A stretch of 64,000 nucleotides of DNA from Datisca glomerata (taxonomy: Eukaryota > Streptophyta > Magnoliopsida > Cucurbitales > Datiscaceae): assembly GCA_003255025.1 (NCBI GenBank), contig QANY01002227.1:1-64000 (forward strand). The letters are read 5' to 3'. The notes beneath the pieces are model-generated. The model was not told where the DNA came from, did no database searches, and saw only the letters and a program-made list of their open reading frames with translations. Position 1 is the stretch's first letter. The number at the start of each line of letters is the position of its first letter. Below, piece by piece: positions 11,915 to 23,110 of this stretch. A program made the position numbers and the translations under genes.

Positions 11915-12400
11915 CTTCTTTTTTGTTTCTTCTTCTTTTTTTTTCAGCTTCTTCATCTTTTTTATTTATTTCTTTTTGTTCTTCTTTTTGTTCTTCTTTC
12001 TTTCTTCTAATTTTTATTTTCTTCATCTTCTTCCATCCGTTTTATTTTTCTTTTTCTTCTGTTTTTCTTTTTCTTCTTCTTTTCCTTTTCTTCTATTTCT
12101 TTCTTTCTCTTCTTTTTCTTTTTCTTCTTTCTCATTCTCTTTTTCTTGTTCCTTCTTTTCATCCTCCTCCTTGTTACCTTTATCTGTTTGTTCTTTCACT
12201 TCTTGTCCTTCTTTTTCTTCATCTTCTTCTTCTTATCCTTCTTTCTCTTCTTCTTCTTCTTATTCTTCTTCTTCTCTTCCTTCTTTTTTTGTGCTTCATT
12301 TTCACATTCTCTTTCTTCTTTCTCTTCTTCTATTTCTTCTTCTTTTTCATCTTCTTTTTCTTCATCTTCCTCTTCTTCTTTCTTTGTCTACATCTCCTCC
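11915..12400 (-). repeat. Long polypyrimidine (TTC/TTTTTC) tract, Lys/Glu-rich coding on the minus strand
   Basis: About 480 bp of almost pure pyrimidine on the plus strand (TTCTTC, TTTTTC and CTTCTT runs). On the minus strand this reads GAA/AAG/AGA codons and gives a Lys/Glu/Arg-rich stretch, visible as KKKEEQKEEQKEINKK at 11784-12026. It forms the charged middle of the Ulp1 gene. Plus-strand open frames here (11923-12441 and others) are Phe/Ser/Leu-rich artefacts of composition. Confidence 0.8.
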
Positions 12401-12774
12401 TCGTCGCTAGCCATCATCATGGTAAATTGAGGACAGAATGAGTAATCATCTATCCTCGATGTTACCAAATGATCCATCAAAATTTTAATATGGAAAATTG
12501 AAAAGAAAATGTTTGATTTCAGGGACACAATATTCTTATCCATTGAAGTGATCTTTTGGTCCATTCCAATCAAACATTTCCTCATCCAATCCCCGGTTTT
12601 CTTCTTCTCCTCTATTTTTTCAATGGCCTCCTCCTCAGACTTCTTCCTCTTCTTCGTCTTCTCCTCTTCCTTTTCAATGGCCTACTCCTCCTCATTATCT
12701 TCCTCTTCTACCCATGGTAAGGGTGACTGAGGCGTCGACTAAAAAAACATGTAATATAAATCAGACAAACCAGT

Positions 12775-13105
12775 TAATATATGACTACACGAATCTCATG
12801 TAGTAATCGAGTTGACTACAGAATGGTTACACGAGATCACTGTAACCATCATGTAGTCTACACGATTACTACACGAGATTAGTATAACCATCATGTAGTC
12901 CACACGATGACTATATAATGTGAGTTAACCCATCGTATAGACAACACGATGGTTACAATGACCTCGTGTACCGACTGTGTAGTCTACACAATGACCACAC
13001 GTGATCCGTGTAATCACCGTGTAGTCTACATGAAGACCACACTAGGTCAGGGTAACCAACGCGTTGTCTACACAATGACTACACACGATCTGTGTACATG
13101 AAGAA
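12775..13105. repeat. Palindromic minisatellite, tract 5
   Basis: Roughly eight diverged copies of a unit of about 40 bp with GTAACCATCATGTAGTCTAC and ACACGATTACTACACGAGAT. The GTGTAGTCTACAC palindrome recurs. It lies between the Lys/Glu-rich region and the DUF1985 exon of the Ulp1 gene, matching another intron position. Sequence kinship with tracts 1 and 4 is clear. Confidence 0.75.
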
Positions 13106-13940
13106 AAATGGTAGAAAATGATTTTGAACATACATTCTCTTCGGCTACTGATCTCTAGTAGTTTTTTCTTCTTCCTTCTCTGTATGGATCAAGAAAAGAA
13201 CTGCCAACTAAAAATGTAAGAAATATGAATTAATATATGTGCAAGTAATATAAGTTAAGCTGTCACCATAATTCACCAACTTATATTCTCCTTCGAAATT
13301 TTTTTTTGAAGATTCTCAATTGGTTCTATCGTGGTCGGACACCACTTGACAATCATTGGCACTTTGGTCGAAACCTGCTTACCATACAAACTACCCACCA
13401 AGTAGATAATTTTAAATATCCATGCCTATTTAAATTAAAGAGAGTAATTCAATATTCAACACATAAATAAATCAACACATCACTACATATAATTAAATAA
13501 ATTATACTTGGAAGGCAAAAGAACATCCATTGAGTGAATATCCATGAATAACAATGGGGGATTTCTGTATTTTTTATTTTTTTCTTGATCTTTAAAATCA
13601 CCAAAAACAACATTTGCATTATTGACAACTAATAATGATTTCATTATTTTGAAGATATCCCCCCACGGATATTGGTTGAACATTTCATGTTTTTCAACCA
13701 AAACCATCCATTTCTTCTTAATTAAGGTATGGTTCTTATTCCCCATCAAAAAATGCTCTAGTGAATAAATCTGAGCCACCTTGACAGCATCAGAATCTAC
13801 CTTATCATCCATGATTATTCCTTGGGTTTTGGGAAAGTACATATCAGAGAGTCTGTTGGGACCACATGTCTTCTTCTCATTCCGGGTTTCACCAAACTTC
13901 AGTCTGGTCATCAATGAGAACTCCTTCTTAGAGAAGCACA

Positions 13941-14243
13941 GTGGTTCCTCATTGACAGGAAATCAGATTCCCTCCTCAGATAGAGCGTCGTTCACATATT
14001 TGACCTCCCTTGCCCGCACCTGGTGATAGAGAGTTGGCTGAAAAATTTATTGCTAGGAGATCCAGGAGATGGCCAAAGCAGATGATCCATCAAAATTTTA
14101 ACAGCGGTTCCTCATTGACAAGAAATCAAATTTCTTCCTCAGATGGAGTGTCGTTCACATATTTGGCCTCCCTGGCTAGCACCTGGTGGCAGACTATGGC
14201 TGAAAAGTTTATGGCTGGGAAATCTAGGAGATGGCCAAAGCAA
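13941..14243. repeat. Direct duplication of about 160 bp at the MULE / Copia 2 border
   Basis: Two copies of a segment starting GGTTCCTCATTGACAAGAAA and ending GGAGATGGCCAAAGCA (about 13941-14080 and 14102-14243), roughly 85-90% alike. They are separated by GATGATCCATCAAAATTTTA, a string that also occurs near 12470. The left copy belongs to the 5' part of the DUF1985 exon. The right copy abuts the truncated Copia reverse transcriptase. Confidence 0.75.
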
Positions 14244-14249
14244 CTCATA

Positions 14250-15535
14250 ATCCATTTAGTTACTTTTCAATGATCCATCCTAGGGTTACTAAGATATCTC
14301 CCCAACACCCCAACGATGTACGTAATGTCTGGACACGTATAAACTTGAGCATACATTAGACTCCCCACAACATATATATAAGAAATCTTCCACATTTCTT
14401 TAGTTTCAAGGGTATTCTTAGGGCACTGATTGAGACAAAACTTATCTCATCTAGTGACAGGGGTGTAACCTGGTTTACAATCTTGCATGTCAAACCTTTC
14501 AAACACTTTTTCTATATATTTCTTTTGTGATAATCCATGAATACCCCAAAAATGATTCTGGTGTATCTGTATTCTTAAAAAAAAAGTTTCACCAAGATCT
14601 TTCATTTCAAAATTCTTATAAAGAAATCTCTTGGTCTCGTACAACATACTTAAATCATTACTAGCAATCAATATATCAACATACAAAACCAAGAATATTA
14701 ACCTACTCCCACTAAACTTATGATACACACAATCATAAACAATGTTTGCTTCAAAATCATTTGAGACGATTATCTGATGACGGAAAGCTTTTTTGAGTCC
14801 ATAGTTGGATTTCTTTAGTTACATCATATAAATTGTGCAATAAGTGTCATAATTATTCTAAAAGAGTCTTTCGTTGAAACTGGAGAGAAAGTTTCTTTAA
14901 AGTCAATGTCATTCTTTTGAGATAAGCTTTTAGCTACAAAACGAGCCTTATATCTTTTCACATTATCTTTTAAATTCCTTTTTATTTTAAATGTCCATTT
15001 ACAACCAGTGAGATCTTACCTCTAGGTAAATGGACAAGATCACGAACTTGACTGTCTTGCATAAACTTGTACTTTTCATTCATTGCCTCAATCCACTTTT
15101 GAGAATTAATATCTTGCATGACTTGGTGAAAGTTGATTGGATTATCTTCTACTAATTCATTATTTTCCTCATTTTCTTGGAGAAATACCACATAATTATT
15201 TGAAATAGCACTTCTCCTTTCTCTCATGGATTTTCATAGTGGCATTGCATCTTGAGGTTGTTGAGTTTGTTCTTCTAGAACATTAGCCTTAACTTGAATG
15301 AGGTGTTGTTTGGCATTGTCTTGTTGTGGGTCTGGATCCACTTCTTGATCAATGACAGGAATGAAAACCTACACACTGTCAGAATTAGTGGCTCTAGTGG
15401 GAATCGAAGATGATTCCTCCTCAAGACAATGTCCCTTACTTTATTCCAAGGATCTAAATTCTTAGATCCTTCGAATCCTAATTTTAGATTTTCCCTAAAT
15501 CTATAAATTTTAATCTCTCTCAAATAAATCAATAA
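14250..15535 (-). pseudogene. Truncated Copia element 2: reverse transcriptase fragment
   Basis: Minus-strand fragments of another Copia polyprotein. 15275-15532 is a weak post-integrase linker. 14982-15227 holds the RT beginning, WIEAMNEKYKFMQDSQVRDLV. 14447-14728 holds the RT core with LYVDILIASN, where the YVDD motif has lost one residue, then MKDLGETFFLRIQIHQ and KKYIEKVFERFDMQDC. Reading on to about 14250 in pieces gives VGSLMYAQVYTCPDITY and LGRYLSNPRMDH. The fragment stops abruptly at the duplicated MULE segment. No RNase H, LTR or primer site is visible. Confidence 0.75.
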
Positions 15536-18500
15536 TGGGATGCTCTTATGCCACTTGATGGATTTGAAAATTAAGTCTAACTAAACATGATATATACCAT
15601 AAATCATAAGATCGGCACGTTTCTATGAAATGTTATCAAACTCTACTCTCAAATACACATTCCATTTTGATTTCAATGAGAAAAATATATGGAGAACTTG
15701 ATTGTGGAAGACTTGTCTGGTTCCATGTATAATTGAATGACAAAGTGATGGATTAGATCTTCCAAATTGACACACGCCGTTGAGTTTTTCTCTAAGATTT
15801 TCTCTTGAAAGAATATAGATAACAGTTCAAAGAGAACTAACTTACTTATGTAATTTGGGGACCATAACCCTTTTAAATAATTATGCAGTTAATAACTATT
15901 GATATTTCTAATTTGATCATTTAACAAATTAAAAATATCATGATCTGGTATTTACGCATTGATTTCATGATAATTATACACATGAGCTTTAAAACTTTAA
16001 TATTTTAATCAGATCCCTTTAATTAGACTTATTAATACATTTAATTTTATACGTGTGGTCCACTTTCGAAAAAACATTCCAGTTCTAAATTGTGACCTTC
16101 CTTTGAGCTGAAGTTTTAATTTGCCCATCTTAATTTGAGTTTGCATTTATCATAGTTGAAAAATGTAAATGTTGACCTACTGAAATCATCAAGCCACTTA
16201 TTGGATAGTTTGAATGCAGAGGTTTGACCAAGAGTGACTCTGTGCCAATGCCAATAGTTACTATAGATCGGATTCAGACTCAGAGGCGACAATTGTGCAA
16301 CTCAGCTGATCGCCTTGGAGCTCTCATTGGCACGGTGAATTCGGAGATCTCATTGTAATGGATATTATAATTAGATTTTCTGCAATGTCTCCGTATGACA
16401 TCTAGCACAGATTGTATGAAAAGGGAAAACTTCTATCAAGTGCTTGTGATGCATTTTATATATTAGTGAAATAAAATATTCAGAACTGTTCTGAGTAGAT
16501 TCCGATATAGGATCTGATATGAAGTTTCTATGCCGGCGTATAAATGATCAGTGCCATAATTGTCTGATAGTAGGAGATTTGTTTTGTCGGTAGTAGGAAA
16601 AAGAGAGTTTAAATTAAGTTTCAGATCTCTTTCTTGCTCATGATAAACCCACTTCACATTCCAAAAGAAATTGATTTTCGTTGATTGACTTAATTGTCAA
16701 ATTGGGCAGATGAGATCGAGCACTGAAAGATATAGGTTTGGATGTGGCCAAGGGAACTGTTAGCACTGTGGGATCTGTCAAGAAGACAAAAATTTTCATT
16801 ACTCGATTGTGAGTACGCTTCTCGCTTTGTTGTTTGTTGTTTGTCACATTCCTATGGGTATGTGCGTTACCATAATGGTGCGGGTGCCCATATAAAGTTT
16901 ATCCTCTACATTAATCTATAGCATGTTCAGTCCTGTTTTCTTTAATTCCATCTGATATCCTGATATGCCGCCATTCAAAAATGTTGATTTCCCCCACTTC
17001 TCTTAAGCGTTTCTTGCGATCTCCACATTCTGTTTTTTCTTGTCATGTTTTTTCTTTTTTAGTTTCCTAATAGTTCTTCTCTATCATCTTTCGGGGATTG
17101 GTTGCTAAAAATAAGTTTCATGGGGGGAGGGGTCCATTGACCAAATAGTTTGTTGTTATCTTCTTTAGAAAAATGTCCATGGAGCCATAAGTGTCCCCAC
17201 CGGAGATGAGAGATAGAGATAAAATATTTCAAGAACATTGATCAAATAGTTTTGTTGCTTGTGCGGGTTCTGGTTAATTGTTTGCGGTACTATTCTCATA
17301 GGACCTTAATAGTTTGATTATGAGACCTCTCAGTGGTCTCAAGAAATTGACGCTAGGAGAATTATTCCCAGGAGGCCCTAGTAGTTCGACTGCTAGACCT
17401 CTCAATGGTCTTAAGAAATTGACGTTAGGAGGAGTCAAAACTAGAATGTGCGCCTTATCCATACATGCTAACATTGATATTTTTATCGAAAGATCATAAA
17501 AAATGGGTCTGAACTTCCCCGGAATGATTCGCCTTTAACGTTAAGCCAACCGCTTCGGTTAAAGATTTATCCTTATGATGGTGGGTGTTTTCTACAATTC
17601 TTATCATTTTGAGTTTCGGCTGAATTTTTCACTAGTTTCCACTCACATTTTTACCATTTTTGGGAAAATAATTAACTTATTTTTAAAATCTCTACTGTTT
17701 TTAACTCTTTCCTCCGGCAAAACTGTCTTTTTTTTCTTGCTTCTATAAACCAATAGTCAATGTAAGATGTACTTTGCTCCCCCTCTTTGAATTGCAAACT
17801 TTTCCCGATAAAAAGTCAATGTAATATGTAACCAATTAATGGAATCGAATAATTGATAAAAATAAAATTATGTTGAATCGACGGTCAATTTGGAATGACG
17901 AAATCCCATAACGAAGGACTTACTAAGCAGTTATGTGGTGACTGGAATAACAACGTTAGTTGTTCATGACCCTTTCCAAAACCCCACCATGGATGGGACT
18001 TGAAGTTGCAAAATGCCATAAAATGTAGGTGAATATAGATATCAGTATCCTACGAGGTTCACTTATTATTTTTTATCAAATATGATTACTTAAATTCACG
18101 ACCTCATGATATAGGTGTAAATTTAAATTATTCTGTTTACATTTCACATAAATTATTTGATTTCTAGATTAAAGAAAATCACAATAAATTTTACCCAATT
18201 CGATTAACATAAATAGAATCCATCAAAGTGAAGTTCCAATGAATCCCGAAAAAATATAATGGAAATTAGTACCATAAAATATGATAATAACAGTACACTG
18301 AAGTATAAATTGATAAAACTTAGATTGTTGTTTAAAATATCATTTTCTTTGAAGATGTTTGGTTCGACATATTACCATCTCAGTCTGCTTTATCATCTCC
18401 CGAGACTAACAACACATTCTTCGCATAGACGAAAAGAATTTCATCAATTTGTAAATTTAAAACGTTCTTATTTTTTGTAGTAGAAATTTTGTGAATCTTC

Positions 18501-18798
18501 TAGACCCAAACTTATATCAAATTATAAAAATAATTTATTTTTCATTAGATCTTCTTTAGTCCAATCATAGATATAGTTACATGGAAGAAACAAAACGAGT
18601 GCGTGAAAAAAGAAAAAAATGTTAAACCAATTTCATGTGCTAATTTAGTATATCAACAGCTTAAGAAAAGTATCAAGTACTTCAAATTGCAAATGTAAGT
18701 AAGCATGAAGTGATCATTAGATCTTCGAGTCAACTATCATATAGGAAAAACGCAATGGCTAATGGAATAAATTCAACACAAAATAATAGTTCGAAATA
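15536..18798. other. Intergenic stretch, no convincing gene
   Basis: About 3.2 kb of AT-rich DNA. Minus-strand open stretches at 16463-16657 and 16638-16847 contain [19 protein letters not shown], which only faintly recalls a Copia gag N-terminus and could be the far end of Copia element 2; I would not call it. A short duplication lies at 17283-17450. The rest shows no recognisable coding, tRNA or repeat signal. Confidence 0.4.
17283..17450. repeat. Two-copy direct repeat of about 75 bp
   Basis: The segment AGACCTCTCAGTGGTCTCAA followed by GAAATTGACGCTAGGAG occurs at about 17320-17362 and again at about 17395-17436 with a few substitutions. Similar sequence upstream of each (GGACCTTAATAGTTTGATTA versus GGCCCTAGTAGTTCGACTGC) extends the repeat. 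Short open frames on both strands here are by-products. Function unknown. Confidence 0.7.
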
Positions 18799-20109
18799 TC
18801 ACCTAATTAATTTGTACCAGAAATTTGGAACAAACCAATGGAATCTAGATTTTAATGAGAGACTAGTACTTGGAATACATCGTCGAATTCTTCCATCATC
18901 CACGTTGAATACGCCGTTTTCTCGAGTGACAAATGGCGAATGATCAAAGTTACGAGGCTCATCGTCATCAGACAGAAAGTAAATACAATTTCCTATTCTT
19001 AAATCACGAAGACGATTGACTGGCATGGATATCCTGCTACCGCATGTCAAAAACAATACTTGTCCATCCATTTTTTGTAACCTATGCAATCGCATATCAA
19101 CGCAATCTATCTTGTATATATTGAAATCACTTACCCTCATGTAATAAAGATTTTCTTCCATCTGCTCCTCCGTAGAAACAAAAAGATCCAAAATCTTTAT
19201 AACTAATAAGATTTCACTGTTCATTGACTCCATCAAATATTGATAACAAATTGCTTTAGAGTGGATTTCATAAGATCCATATGTCTGAATCTGTTCTTCA
19301 TCACCATCATCATCATTTTCTTCGCCACTACCATCATCATTTTCTTCGCCAACACCGTCGACAACACGTAGGTCAAAAATCAACTGCAAAACCATCTCAA
19401 AATTTCCGAATGCAAAAGTAAAACTTTTAGGTGCATCTTCCATCATCTCACCATCGATCATGACATAAAGCTTTCCATGAGAAAACAAAAGATCTTTGTA
19501 TATAATGTTGTTGCCGACTGACAACCGGAGGATGCTCCAACTTTCATCTCCAGGTTTGTATATCGCTAATCCCCCAACTTGATTTGAAATCGCTGCTACT
19601 ATACAATTTGTAATATCAGGAGATGACAATTCTATCCTAACATAAGACTCCAAAACTGTATTTGCATTCTCTGAATCTTGAGTCAATTCTTTAATAGATT
19701 GTATAGTTGCTTTATTGGGAAGAGGGTGTTTAACCCCAGAAATTGGGTCAAACAAGAATCTTTCTAAACTGATATCATCTTCTTTAATCATAATTAACCA
19801 ACCCTTTGAGCACCCATAACAGATTCCACCCTGAGCTGATATGGGTGTCATAAAGGTATGAATTTTGGCTTCAGAGAGGCTGAAAAATTCCATGGTTTTG
19901 CTGTTTGGTGCTTGAAGAAATAACCATGGAAGATCTTGAATATGGTGATTACTTTTTTTGATCCTGAGAATAACTGACCTCCATGACCTACAAACTAATA
20001 TTGAGCGGATGCAGTCAGAGTCAGTCAAGCACTCGAAGATAATCTCCATCACTTCTGTGGGAAGTTGCAGCCAATCAGGATTAGAGCGTGTGCGAGTTTT
20101 CATTTCCAC
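18799..20109 (-). CDS. F-box protein with DUF295 domain (copy 1)
   Basis: Intact, intronless 436-residue protein. An F-box lies at about residues 13-52 (WLQLPTEVMEIIFECL, then CRSWRSVI), the part that binds SKP1 in SCF ubiquitin ligases. The middle holds beta-rich, kelch-like segments with GGICYGCSKGWLIMI and LFDPISG. The C-terminal DUF295 part (about 325-400) has FNIYKIDCVDMRLHRLQKMDG, then GNCIYFLSDDDE. An acidic insert (about residues 250-275, GEENDDGSGEENDDDGDEE) comes from a short internal repeat of the DNA at 19300-19355. The ATG at 20109 is the first of the frame, with another Met two codons on. The target is unknown. This is a large, fast-evolving plant family, and the gene could be functional or recently silenced. 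Confidence 0.85.
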   Translation of the reverse strand: MEMKTRTRSNPDWLQLPTEVMEIIFECLTDSDCIRSILVCRSWRSVILRIKKSNHHIQDLPWLFLQAPNSKTMEFFSLSEAKIHTFMTPISAQGGICYGCSKGWLIMIKEDDISLERFLFDPISGVKHPLPNKATIQSIKELTQDSENANTVLESYVRIELSSPDITNCIVAAISNQVGGLAIYKPGDESWSILRLSVGNNIIYKDLLFSHGKLYVMIDGEMMEDAPKSFTFAFGNFEMVLQLIFDLRVVDGVGEENDDGSGEENDDDGDEEQIQTYGSYEIHSKAICYQYLMESMNSEILLVIKILDLFVSTEEQMEENLYYMRVSDFNIYKIDCVDMRLHRLQKMDGQVLFLTCGSRISMPVNRLRDLRIGNCIYFLSDDDEPRNFDHSPFVTRENGVFNVDDGRIRRCIPSTSLSLKSRFHWFVPNFWYKLIR

Positions 20110-20434
20110 ACACCGACGATTGAAGTTGAAAGTCGCTTTTGAAGAAAGTAATCTTGCTTAATATACCGTTGGAGAGAAAGCGCGAATTCAGTCTCTTTTG
20201 ATGGTTTGATATAACAACACTATGTAAAAGAGCAGTAAAAAGACGGTTGCAAAAATTGCAGAATTTTTTTTATAAAAATGGTCGAAATATAACTATGGTA
20301 AATAATTTATTTATTAAAATTATAAAGTAGCTATTTTTGTAATAAAAAAATTTTCCAGACATTTTTATAACTTATACTAGGAAATTATTAAGGGAGGCCG
20401 TTAATAGAGGTTTAGGAGATTAGATCCTCTACAA

Positions 20435-20485
20435 TTGGTGACCAAATTTCTTTAAAATTGGTGACCAAATTTCTTTAGACGGTTA
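20435..20485. repeat. Two-copy 23-bp direct repeat
   Basis: ATTGGTGACCAAATTTCTTT occurs twice in a row, upstream of F-box copy 1. The flanking 20.11-20.88 kb has no gene that I can support. Confidence 0.7.
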
Positions 20486-20884
20486 GGATCAAATGTAAAA
20501 AAAATAAAATTAAAATTATTTTTCCCCAAATAATGATGCATGAATCTGAACCGTTCACATCCCATCGAACGACTTCAGATTACTAAACTTCAGACTCTGC
20601 GGTTAGAATCTAACGTAGAGAATCCATTTCCAGGTTTTGGACTGTCTGATACAAAGTCCTACTGCTCACTGATTTAATACGACTCTGACCCTTGTACCCA
20701 ATTTGTTAAAGTGGGACTGTGGGAGTATTGATTTGTAGAGTGGAAAATATGGAACGTAGTGATACTGAAAAGGAAACGGCTTGTATTTGACCAAAAAAAA
20801 AAAGAGAAAAGTGACGGCTCGTGGATCATTAAAAGAATCTATGTTTTGTGATTTGTTATAATTAGTTACACCACTGGCAAGCAT

Positions 20885-21822
20885 TTGACATGCAACTTTG
20901 TAGCCAGATCAAGGAGGGCGATAACAAGGTTTGGAAGTCAATTTAGAAGTCGAAAGCTCCCCCAAAGATTCGTGATTTCATATGGAGATGTGCAAAAAAA
21001 TTTGTCGCTCTAAAACCTAACCTGAACAAAAAAGGCTTTAATGTAAGCCCGCTCTATAGCTTTTCATGCCCTTTTGCTAGTGTATTTTGGTTTGGTAGTC
21101 CTCTTTCTTTAATTACTCATAATATCCCAGTTGGTGATTGCTTATTGATCTGGAAGTTTATGTGGTAGGCTCTCTCTGAAAACACTCACCGAGATGAGCC
21201 CTTGTCCTGGTTTGGTTTTGGTCTTTGGTGTATATGGAAGTACATGAATGTCGTTTATTTTCAGAATGCTCAAGTTGATTCAGGGGAAGCGATATAACTG
21301 ACGAATTTGCAAGTACCTGAGTTTGCAAATGCCAGCGCTAATACCCATGTGGAGGTGTCCAATCCTTCTCGATTTCATCCTGATCCCTCGCCACCAACAG
21401 GTAGATGGAGATTGTTCTCAGACGTAGCATGGAGAGAGAATGGCTTGGGAGGTCTTGACTGGATCCTTTATAATGAACATGACGAGATTTTTCGTAATGG
21501 GTATAAGGCCATCACTAACGTGGATAACGTGGCAATAGGGGAAGCAATGACAATTAGATGGCATTTAGAAGCTTGTAACGTGCCCAAGGATTGCATGCTA
21601 GAGATTCTATCCGATGCTTTAATAGTAATAAGAGCTCTTAATAAGGAGGAACAAGTGGCTGAGTTAGAGCCCATTATTTCTGATGTCATTTTTCAGTATT
21701 GCGAGACCTTCGATAATGTTTGGTTCAATCATGTCCCTCGTGACTTTAATGTCATTTCTCATATTCTAGGTGGGTTGGGAAGACAAGCTTGTTTTAAACT
21801 TATAAATATTCATGTTTAGAGA
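20885..21822 (+). pseudogene. 5'-truncated LINE: zf-RVT and RNase H-like end
   Basis: Three-prime end of a plant non-LTR retrotransposon. From about 20920 the translation, across stops, reads KAPPKIRDFIWRCAKKFVALKPN, the zinc-binding zf-RVT module after reverse transcriptase. The open stretch 21307-21819 (170 aa) is an RNase H-like domain: LFSDVAWRENGLGG (first Asp), AIGEAMTIRWHLEA (Glu), LSDALIVIRAL (second Asp) and WFNHVPRDFNVISH at the end. The protein ends at 21819 and is followed by a T/A-rich tail. Reverse transcriptase and endonuclease are missing, the usual outcome of incomplete LINE insertion. It has the same domain order as the LINE at 39.57-56.1 kb. Confidence 0.8.
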
Positions 21823-22889
21823 TTATTTTTTCTTAAAAATGAAAAATTACAAGAAGACACTAAATACGATAATAACATTTTATGAAAAATGTAATATTGC
21901 ATAGTTAGAATATTAATCATAGTGAATACATTGTACAATAATATTATAATACCTCAATTTTCATAGTTTAAAAAAGTAAGTACCCTAAAATGTTTATGTT
22001 TTCATTTCTTCTAAACATTGCATTGTGATATATTATATTAAATTGATCTATTTAATTTACTCTTTATCTTATAAATTTTATTTATATAATAAAATTGGTT
22101 AGTTAAAATTCAAAAAACTATAATTATAGTAATAATGGTGAGCATTATTAATTGTAATATAACTAAAATTACTTATCAAAATTTTAATCTAAATACATTA
22201 TAAATATCTTAAGCATTTAAAGACTCAAATCACACTACACAACAATTTAAAACTGGTAGATTCGAGAAATATTATAATAGGTTGACTTAGATTTTATTTA
22301 TGTAAATTCATGATTTTAAACATCATGAAGGGTTATGAATCTCAAAAGTAATAAAACAACCAACATTCATCACCAAAGGAGTGTGAATCTCCAAAAGTAA
22401 TACATTTTATTACTTAATTTATGAAAAATAACCAATAATAGATCACTATTGTAGATTTTAAGGACATTTTAGAAAATATAAGAATAATTGTTGGATAAAA
22501 TAGTCCAAAAAAGTTTTTCATTGACTTTGTCTTTTAATATATTAAAAGTGACAAGATAATGATAATCATTTTTTGATCATTTTGTTCATACATGAAATCT
22601 AAAATTTCTTTAATAACCATTAAGATATTAACTCAATAATAAACATCCACAATTAAGAGTCACGTGAGAATAAAAAATATTTTATGGATGATTTTATCTA
22701 TGCTATTATAATTTTAATGCTACCATTTGTTATTTGATATGTTCGAATGTGATTGATTGATACATACTTATACGTACTTTTAACCGGTTCACCTAATATA
22801 AGTAAATAAAAGTATTAAAATTATTCTTCTAAATATATTAAGTATTGATTTTCATCCATTACTAATTAACCAGGACAATTTTTATACTT

Positions 22890-23110
22890 ATTGTGTATAA
22901 AAATATGGATGACGGTGAAAATTCATCATCATAACCCTATATTGACGAGGATTACCCGTCATTAAAAAGTACCAAAAAAACTTCATTACTGGTACCGCAA
23001 AACTACCTTTAATGACAGGGATTTCCCGGCATTAACAGTATATTTTCTGTACAAAAAACTATCATAGAAAGGTAAAAAATGCCTTTCTATGACAGCCCTT
23101 CATCTCTTCA
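22890..23110. repeat. Hairpin-rich segment, possible DNA-transposon remnant
   Basis: Contains the perfect inverted pair TCATAGAAAGG / CCTTTCTATGA (about 23060-23100) and repeated near-palindromes such as ATGACAGGGATTTCCCGGCATTAA. Clustered short hairpins like these resemble the subterminal regions of CACTA-type transposons. I see no CACTA terminus, transposase or target duplication, so the class is a guess. Confidence 0.35.

Larger units (their letters stand above)
10235..14250 (-). pseudogene. Ulp1/C48-type cysteine protease gene with DUF1985 region, carried by the MULE (degenerate)
   Basis: A minus-strand gene of the kind that accompanies transposase in Ulp1-carrying MULEs; family members resemble SUMO proteases. 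5' to 3': a DUF1985-like N-terminal region (about 14080-13483) with SKKEFSLMTRLKFGE, KVAQIYSLEHFL and FNQYPWGDIFKIM; a Lys/Glu-rich middle (about 12590-11784); an exon with HIDAYLELVRRDLHEHNRH (about 11210-11120); then the protease core. The catalytic His lies in KNHWITVELDL (NHW at 10606-10614). The Asp position reads ICICNS followed by a stop (10552-10560), so Asp appears to be Asn. The catalytic Cys lies in FDCGVFSL (10362-10376). Separate frames and in-frame stops make it a pseudogene. It converges on the transposase gene. Confidence 0.75.

Noticed and set aside
11923..12441. Long plus-strand open frames rich in Phe, Ser and Leu
   Set aside because: They are produced by the polypyrimidine tract; the coding strand of the Ulp1 gene is the opposite one, and no domain is visible.
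6600..13105. CRISPR-like array of regularly spaced repeats
   Set aside because: The tracts are directly tandem without unique spacers, lie in plant DNA, and have no cas genes nearby.
16463..16847. Overlapping minus-strand open frames with a faint gag resemblance
   Set aside because: Too short and too weak; no other gag motif or LTR follows.
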